Below, piece by piece: positions 60,801-64,000 of a stretch of DNA of 64,000 nt. The notes beneath the pieces were generated by a model. It was given only the letters and a program-made list of their open reading frames with translations. It had not been told where the DNA came from and searched no databases. Position 1 is the stretch's first letter, and each line of letters starts with the position of its first letter. Source of the DNA: Schistocephalus solidus (lineage: Eukaryota > Platyhelminthes > Cestoda > Diphyllobothriidea > Diphyllobothriidae); assembly GCA_017591395.1 (NCBI GenBank), contig WEDG01012402.1:35644-99643 (forward strand), written 5' to 3'. Both the position numbers and the translations under genes were made by a program.

Positions 60801-63546
60801 GGATTAAGTCAATTATCCAGGAGCAGAAACATCTTCTACTATTGGAATCACCTGTTAGTGCTTCATTCAATGCATACTTGGAAGGTTTTATTTTTCCTTC
60901 ATGAGATATCAATGAATTAAAAGTTGTAACTTCGTGTAGTTTCTTGTTGTTTTTTGACATTATTGTCTTTTCGGTCATTTTCTGCCTTTTTTAATGATTT
61001 CACGGGACGGCCTTGCCAATCGTGGATAAACGAATAAGTTTCAAGTTTTTTAAACTTTCATTTACTGTCCTAGCTGGTGGTCCACGGCTGAAACATTTGT
61101 AAAACCTTGGGCAGCCTTTGGCACAATTCTGGTGCACTACCGCATGTTTAACTATAAATCTCTCGACAGTTTAAAATTTGGTATCATCATTTGTTTCCGT
61201 CATACGGTTATCACGAAAACTTACCTATCTGCAAATCACAAATTACAATAAATACATCAATACGAAATTCAGAAGATCAAGCAGTAAATGAAATTCAGTA
61301 TATTAAAAGATAATACATATCAACAATAGAAAGCAATTTGCCTGAAATTTCGAGATGGACGTGCATTGCACGGTGTATTTTTACCATACAATAGCATCAA
61401 AAAAATAAATGTACGAAAAATTCATAGGCTATCACTAGTCATTTTTACCAACTGTAGATTAGCGAGTGAGATGGGAAAACTGCCTATTTAGAATCCAACG
61501 CCCTGTTCTGATAGAAATATATTTCAAAATGTATGGTACTCAATATTACAAACCCACCTAAGCTATTCTTTATAATCAAATAAAAATCGTAATTTCAGTT
61601 AAGAGTTCATGACATAGGCAAGTCATCGTCAAACAACGCACATAAACCCCATCTGAGACACCTAGATATTTTTCAGACAGTGGTCAGTTGCAAAAACATG
61701 TTTGCGCGAAACCTCGAGTGGTGAAATAGAGGCGCCGTCAGACCTTCTTCATTGAAGGAGTTGCAAGCTAGGCGTCTGTGTTAGAAACTATCGTAAATGA
61801 AGCATAAACTTACCACCACAACAATCTGGAGAAGGAGGAGTGAACCACAGAGAAATAGTTGCCTTCATTTCTACATCAGAACCGCCCTCTGGCCTGAAGC
61901 GCGCCTGACAGATGTAGTCACCGACCGTGTTCTCGTTGAGTTCTCGAATGCTGAGACGTTCTCCGCGCGAGAAGACCCGCCCTTGGAAGTACCAAGTGTA
62001 GTCAACCGGGACAGATGGTCGTGGTGAGAGGCGACATTCGGCGTAGAAGGGTTTCTTGTGTTCCATTGGCTGAGTCAGTGGAACAATACTCAACTGAGTC
62101 CGTCCTGGAAGCAGCAAAGGATGAATCCAAGGATAAACGAGAGATGTTTGAAAGTGATAACTGAATATTTATGTTTGGCTTGTGGTACGCAGGGCGTAGA
62201 AACCTTTGCTTTGAAGTGCGAATATAACAGACTCTAGAGCCGGCTCCTGAGTAACCATAGGATTAAAGGCGTCATTTGCACTCCCTTTTTGCATATTTGT
62301 ATTAAATTTTCTTTGGTTTGGGTTCAAATGTAATATTTATTGAGAAATTTGATTTTTCCCCGCGTGTTTTGCAGTTCAGTATCTATTGGCTTATTCCTCC
62401 GCTTTCCACGCGCACATAGAAGGTCTCCGGTTTTCTATTATATTGCTTCAGATCAAAGGTCATGTTTAACTTCTACTTTCGTAAAAGTTTGCAAACAAAT
62501 GAGTCAGAAGAATTATTCAAAATCTGCCAAACTCCCATGAATTAATTGAGTCTGTTAGTCATCTGGTGGATTCTAGATTGATTGCTTAAAAAATCCTTCT
62601 TGGGCAGTCAGCTAACTATGTCAGACTAAGTGGCTCCTTATTGGTCCTCAGGTGGTTTTTTTCGTTAGCCTTTCCTTTGCTGTCGTGCTTTCGAATCCCC
62701 TTGAGATCGCACATATTTTACCAATGATGTCAAAGGAAACATTGTTTGGCAATGTTTCATGCGCGTACGATCCATGTGCACTTCTGTAGCAATTGTATGT
62801 AGAGATGGAATTGAAATTGGTTGCTTACGATAATAACTATACTTTCTTCTAGATTTCATCTTCAACAAGAGTCATGGGACTATATCAAAGACGACAGGAC
62901 TTGTGCTCTCTGAATTCAAAGTTCATGACCTAGTTTTATACAACCAGTCAACTGATTGTGTGCAAAAACGCAGATAAGATTTAGCGTTTTGAAAGCAACT
63001 ATTAAATCAATTTCATATAATTCAATAGCTTAAATAGAAGTGAAGTTTAAATTCCCACCAAACAGCTATTTAAGGATTTTTAAACTTCTTATATTCCTTT
63101 GCAATTAAGTAAAGTAAATAGATGGTCAAAAACATTAATATAACATCTCATACTTCTTTAAATACCAACAGCGCTAGACATGGTGTTCGAAAAATAGTTT
63201 TGAAATTCAGCGTCGTTTCAAATATTGCAGGGTAACCTGCAAAGAAAGTAACCCAGGTCACCTGGCAAAGGGTTGCTGTAGTAGATAGTCCTGGTGGCAT
63301 TTACAAGCAGGGGACTTCCAAAAGGCCTTTCAATGGTTGTCTGACAGGTGTATTCACCAGTTGTGTACTCGTTCAATTCAGGAATGCTCAGGCGTTCGCC
63401 CTGTGAGTGGTAACGGCCCTTGAAGTACCAAGTAAAGCGGGCGGGGTAGGGAGGTCTTGGCTGAATGCGACATTCGGCGTAGTAGGGTGCCCTGTATTCT
63501 ATACTCTGTGTCAGTGGCTCAATGCTTACCCAGTAGGTATCATGGT
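34589..63546 (-). CDS. Large Ig-repeat protein gene, interior part (12 exons; gene-level entry)
   Basis: Twelve exons of 291-300 bp each encode one complete I-set-like Ig domain and are phase 1 at both ends. In mRNA order they are B3, A3, C3, B2, A2, C2, B1, A1, C1, D, E, F. Each domain keeps the core: Cys in strand B, (Y/F/L)TWY in strand C, L-x-I in strand E and G-x-Y-x-C in strand F. The repeated single-domain, symmetric-phase architecture resembles the Ig region of perlecan-type basement-membrane proteoglycans and similar matrix or adhesion proteins. That family call is inference, since no laminin, EGF or LamG domain is in view. Exons B1 and C2 carry frameshifts. The 5' end is beyond 64 kb and no 3' terminal exon is recognised left of 34.6 kb. 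Confidence 0.75.
35141..35208 (+). repeat. Imperfect GAT/AAT trinucleotide tract
   Basis: A run of GATGAT/AATAAT units followed by a GGAGGAGGAGG stretch. It abuts the Penelope-like fragment at 35264 in the place expected for a 3' tail of an element read on the - strand. Confidence 0.7.
35230..35500. mobile_element. Two Penelope-like fragments joined tail to tail (GIY-YIG region)
   Basis: The - strand (35230-35410) reads RRKDTNSQVAAHSTGPGH, then IFKFDEAEILARGDN, ELL-stop-SWFSGPQS. This is the C-terminal part of the endonuclease region typical of this family. From 35424 the + strand reads GLLETWFSGPQSSNKRNEL, the same segment in opposite orientation. The two partly overlapping copies make an imperfect palindrome. 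Both are dead. Family assignment is from memory of similar flatworm sequences and is moderately sure. Confidence 0.6.
36315..36394. repeat. (TA)n microsatellite, about 40 units
   Basis: An uninterrupted TA tract of about 80 bp in the intron between Ig exons E and F. Its translations (IYIYIY) are meaningless. Confidence 0.95.
36395..36778. repeat. Spacer between two TA tracts, repeat-like
   Basis: A GC-richer 380-bp segment is bracketed by (TA)n at 36315-36394 and 36779-36804. Its right part shares words with 35770-35870 and 43840-43930 (AACGTC(A/C)GGA, ATCGC.TCTTCTTC). It is probably a fragment of one dispersed element. Confidence 0.4.
36779..36804. repeat. (TA)13 microsatellite
   Basis: This second TA tract lies about 100 bp downstream (in gene sense) of the donor of exon E. 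Confidence 0.9.
36907..37206 (-). CDS. Ig-domain exon E
   Basis: The acceptor is TTCTTTACAG and the donor is TCAG|GTAATG; the exon is 300 bp, phase 1-1. The domain begins PDRTRVNIVWRTERMEY. It has the strand-B Cys in YADCNVSPPPP, strand C YTWYIRGRAY, strand E RLMIPKL and strand F TAGNYTCQAKF. It is diverged from the A/B/C set but keeps every core residue, so it is likely functional. Confidence 0.85.
37207..41651. other. Intron between Ig exons D and E
   Basis: 4.4 kb with no exon or clear element. About 38.88-39.06 kb has GGGTTA/TTAAGGTT-rich degenerate words, opposite in strand to the similar patch near 4.2 kb. About 39.92-40.0 kb contains a B-box-like GGTTCGAACCC (- strand) without a convincing A box. 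Confidence 0.4.
41652..41942 (-). CDS. Ig-domain exon D (A-like)
   Basis: The acceptor is TGCCTCCAG and the donor is ACTG|GTAAAT; the exon is 291 bp, phase 1-1. The domain reads GRVQVSIVPLTQQIEQ, Cys in YADCRLSPRPS, YTWYFQGRVFSRGERL, then TMGDYTCQARF. It is clearly the closest relative of the A exons (same length, same SPRPSVPVDYTWYF segment), so A and D derive from a common exon before the recent cassette triplication. Confidence 0.9.
41943..43559. other. Intron upstream of exon D
   Basis: No - strand exon found. At 42930-43260 the + strand has a broken Ig-like pattern (described separately). The remainder is unremarkable. Confidence 0.35.
42930..43260 (+). pseudogene. Possible Ig-domain relic on the opposite strand (doubtful)
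   Basis: One + frame reads NVPAIHLTCYVSG, a stop, then YLRWVGSNLT, IDDGYEAGKYSIRTLS. After a +1 shift it reads ALTSEVGYYCYTF. The order (L-T-C, W, Y-S-I-R-T-L, G-Y-Y-C) and length (about 105 residues) match an Ig fold. It is antisense to the Ig gene and not obviously related to the A-F exons. Chance resemblance is possible. Confidence 0.25.
43560..43690 (-). mobile_element. Penelope-like fragment (endonuclease region)
   Basis: The - strand reads VRRKDASSQVVAHSTGPGY then TFNFKEAKNLTVAED, the same segment as at 35230-35410. It is short and truncated on both sides. Confidence 0.55.
44290..44680 (+). repeat. R1 repeat, diverged copy
   Basis: Landmarks shared with the 16 kb cluster are GCCATGGCTTGGAAAG.TG, GGATAACGC, TGTCTTGGCACCGGCTTCC, a GGTGGGTAAGGGGG block and GTGGAGCATATG. 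It is in + orientation. Confidence 0.6.
44681..45689. other. Intron, nothing recognised
   Basis: This lies between an R1 repeat and the Penelope-like relic. The + frame at 45437-45787 is antisense to the relic's 3' part and is not a gene. Confidence 0.4.
45690..46920 (-). mobile_element. Penelope-like element relic (RT thumb to GIY-YIG endonuclease)
   Basis: Read on the - strand, the remnant of the palm box YVDGTLVV (46541-46560; YVDD expected) is followed by decayed thumb and linker sequence. A frame at 45713-46069 reads EIGRNLVMHLQEHKVASRR, then SQLDTHIGEACHT and LVGKSPTPGG, matching the GIY-YIG endonuclease order (GETGR..R..EH). Multiple stops are present. It lies in the 5.3-kb intron between Ig exons C1 and D, in the same orientation as the gene. 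Confidence 0.65.
47291..47587 (-). CDS. Ig-domain exon C1
   Basis: The acceptor is ACTCTCAAG. The donor is ACCG|GCAAGT, a GC donor, because no GT in the right phase is available. The exon is 297 bp, phase 1-1. The domain begins DPQTYQLSINALTERP. It has the strand-B Cys in YADCRLQPQPS, strand C LTWYFKGRYHSEGQRL and strand F TTGEYTCQATI. It differs from C3 by Ala instead of Pro after SIN. It is open and apparently functional. Confidence 0.85.
48485..48785 (+). repeat. R1 repeat inside cassette U1
   Basis: It carries AACAAATGCCGAACATGGGCACG-type words, CATTTCCGGTCTTCTT, TTTTGACACCAGGCAC and ACACAAGTCACCGTCCCTGCG in the R1 order. Equivalent copies lie at 53783-54083 and 60088-60388. It sits immediately beside the satellite array. 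Confidence 0.7.
48870..49279 (+). repeat. 205-bp satellite, 2 copies (cassette U1)
   Basis: Units start at 48870 and 49075. Each runs from GGTTACACCAAGATTG-like sequence through AGCCAAACGGTTAGTCTTGG, GTCACCAGAGCAGAGGATC and TTCATTCAATGCATACTTGG. The unit length is not a multiple of three, and the approximately 70-codon frames inside units do not run on, so no protein is proposed. Confidence 0.95.
50212..50502 (-). CDS. Ig-domain exon A1
   Basis: The acceptor is TGCTGCTTCCAG and the donor is GGTG|GTAAGT; the exon is 291 bp, phase 1-1. In a 97-residue domain, Cys24, Trp38, Leu51-x-Ile53 and Gly62-x-Tyr64-x-Cys66 form the Ig core. The end carries an extra Cys pair (SPDCCG) that is absent from the B, C and D domains and could make interdomain disulfides. 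The translation is identical to A2 and A3. Confidence 0.9.
51647..51943 (-). pseudogene. Ig-domain exon B1, frameshifted
   Basis: Homologous to B2 and B3 with both splice sites kept, but it has five single-base indels relative to B2 (four extra bases and one missing, a net +3). They include an extra C in a CCCC run and extra T bases around the strand-F region. The reading frame is broken in the middle of the domain. Either this copy is decaying or the sequence has uncorrected errors here. Confidence 0.7.
52570..52867 (-). pseudogene. Ig-domain exon C2, frameshifted
   Basis: It aligns with C1 and C3 over its full length and keeps the same splice sites, including the GC donor. It has an extra T (GGCTTTGG), an extra C (GCTTCGACAGG) and a missing base near the 5' end (ATACCAACTGG), giving 298 bp and a net frameshift. 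If real, including this exon would truncate the protein; skipping it would keep phase. Confidence 0.7.
53783..54083 (+). repeat. R1 repeat inside cassette U2
   Basis: Collinear with 48485-48785 and 60088-60388. The copy reads ATGCCGAGCATGGGCACG, a variant shared with U3 but not U1. Confidence 0.7.
54168..55604 (+). repeat. 205-bp satellite, 7 copies (cassette U2)
   Basis: Units start at 54168, 54374, 54579, 54785, 54990, 55195 and 55400 (period 205-206). Two alternating subtypes are visible at the left, one with CACAGAGATTGTATG and one with CACCAAGATTG, suggesting duplication of unit pairs. It lies in the intron between exons A2 and C2. Confidence 0.95.
56519..56809 (-). CDS. Ig-domain exon A2
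   Basis: Same structure and splice sites as A1, with an identical translation. The sequence differs from A1 and A3 at only a very few silent positions, although flanking introns have more differences. It is intact and phase 1-1. Confidence 0.9.
57959..58252 (-). CDS. Ig-domain exon B2
   Basis: The acceptor is TTTTTTTGCAG; the exon is 294 bp, phase 1-1. The domain begins DHDTYWVSIEPLTQRIEY. It has the strand-B Cys in YAECRIQPRPPYPARF, strand C TWYFKGRYHSQGERL and strand F TTGEYTCQTTI. Two in-phase donors exist 9 bp apart, CTGG|GTTACT (used here) and CCAG|GTGACC (exon end at 57968). They would change the linker by three residues (GDL). Confidence 0.88.
58879..59175 (-). CDS. Ig-domain exon C3
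   Basis: The same 297-bp, phase 1-1 exon as C1, with the GC donor ACCG|GCAAGT. The domain is open throughout, reading SINPLTERP where C1 has SINALTERP. Intact. Confidence 0.87.
60088..60388 (+). repeat. R1 repeat inside cassette U3
   Basis: Collinear with the copies in U1 and U2. It shares the GCCGAGCATGG variant with U2 but the CTTTGTTCGACCCC variant with U1. Confidence 0.7.
60473..60883 (+). repeat. 205-bp satellite, 2 copies (cassette U3)
   Basis: Units start at 60473 and 60678. The first begins GGTAACACCAAG like the first unit of U2. Confidence 0.95.
61814..62104 (-). CDS. Ig-domain exon A3
   Basis: Identical in translation to A1 and A2, with the same splice sites, phase 1-1. Flanking intron sequence is closer to A1 than to A2. 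Confidence 0.9.
63253..63546 (-). CDS. Ig-domain exon B3 (most 5' visible)
   Basis: As B2 (294 bp, phase 1-1, two possible donors 9 bp apart) with one visible residue change, LTQSIEY for LTQRIEY. Intact. The exons upstream of it in the gene lie beyond the window. Confidence 0.88.
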
Positions 63547-64000
63547 CTGCAAAAAAAGAGACAGGTTGCAAGTGCAACCTTTGATGAAACCTCAAATGCG
63601 TAAAGCAATTAGGTCGAGCAGCAACAAAACGGCGCGCATCGACGCATACCCCATATCTACCATGAAAATGTAGTGATAACAATTACCGCATACCACATAT
63701 TTCATTATTGGAGCTGCCAACATGACCCTAAGCAGTTAGTTGAAAGTTGCTGCATTTCTCTGAAAGGTTTTCATGTATTTATTTGAGTCTACAAAGTCAT
63801 ATTTTAAAGACTGCTCACTGACGTAGCCTGCGTACTTTAGTCAAGGTGACACAGTTTTGTATAAGCGGTTTCATGAAAGGCCCAAAGGACGCATTTTATA
63901 TTTCTCTGTTTCAATTTTCATTGACTAATATTAGACTTTATCGTATGTATCACGTGCAATGGTTATCAACGTTAATCGTTTTTAACTTAACATCTTTCTC

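Larger units (their letters stand above)
58837..64000 (-). repeat. Segmental tandem repeat unit U3 (Ig cassette, truncated by window end)
   Basis: The third unit contains C3, R1, a two-copy satellite, A3 and B3. The window ends at a point matching 58706 in U2, about 130 bp before the next junction, so the array may continue beyond 64 kb. Confidence 0.9.

Noticed and set aside
1..64000. CRISPR arrays, bacterial operons, phage or toxin-antitoxin systems
   Set aside because: The direct repeats here are a 205-bp satellite, segmental duplications and transposon LTRs; gene structure is intron-split and eukaryotic. Nothing resembles a prokaryotic defence locus.

Overview
This is eukaryotic DNA: AT-rich, intron-rich and full of decayed retroelements. 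There is no operon structure and no bacterial-style gene packing. Flatworm-type Ty3/Gypsy, Penelope-like and CR1/Jockey-like relics, with short coding exons scattered through large introns, suggest a parasitic flatworm, probably a large-genome (diphyllobothriidean-type) tapeworm. The organism is an inference from element style; nothing in the window proves it.

Left part (about 0.7-20.7 kb, + strand): the 3' portion of a gene for a multi-pass membrane protein. Eight exons (722-855, 8351-8462, 10222-10357, 10456-10567, 12773-13022, 17129-17308, 20245-20346, 20428-20469) join with matching splice phases into about 355 residues. These carry about six or seven hydrophobic segments and a Ser/Thr-rich tail, and an AATAAA lies 243 bases past the stop. 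I do not recognise the family. Its introns hold a Penelope-like relic, a tRNA-derived SINE, a locally tandem repeat family ('R1', 14.4-16.8 kb) and a CR1/Jockey-type LINE relic on the opposite strand.

Middle part (20.7-34.5 kb): apparently intergenic. It contains an LTR-retrotransposon relic that keeps gag, protease and integrase traces but has lost the reverse transcriptase/RNase H block. It also has two local tandem duplications (103 and 130 bp periods) and a foldback (MITE-like) element.

Right part (34.6-64 kb, - strand): the interior of a large gene made of single-domain immunoglobulin-like exons, all in phase 1-1. Twelve exons are visible. Read 5' to 3' (right to left) they are B3-A3-C3-B2-A2-C2-B1-A1-C1-D-E-F. 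The B-A-C triplet lies in a 5.3-6.3 kb segment present three times in tandem (47248-52526, 52527-58836, 58837 to the window end) with near-identical introns. Each segment also carries one R1 repeat and an intronic 205-bp satellite in 2, 7 and 2 copies. The B and C exons next to the first junction (B1, C2) contain several 1-base indels. The domains look like the I-set Ig repeats of perlecan-type basement-membrane proteoglycans, but both ends of the gene are outside the window or not recognised.

The most interesting system is this recently and repeatedly duplicated Ig-exon cassette. It has mosaic sequence relationships between copies, a conserved non-canonical GC donor on every C exon, and satellite copy-number change.
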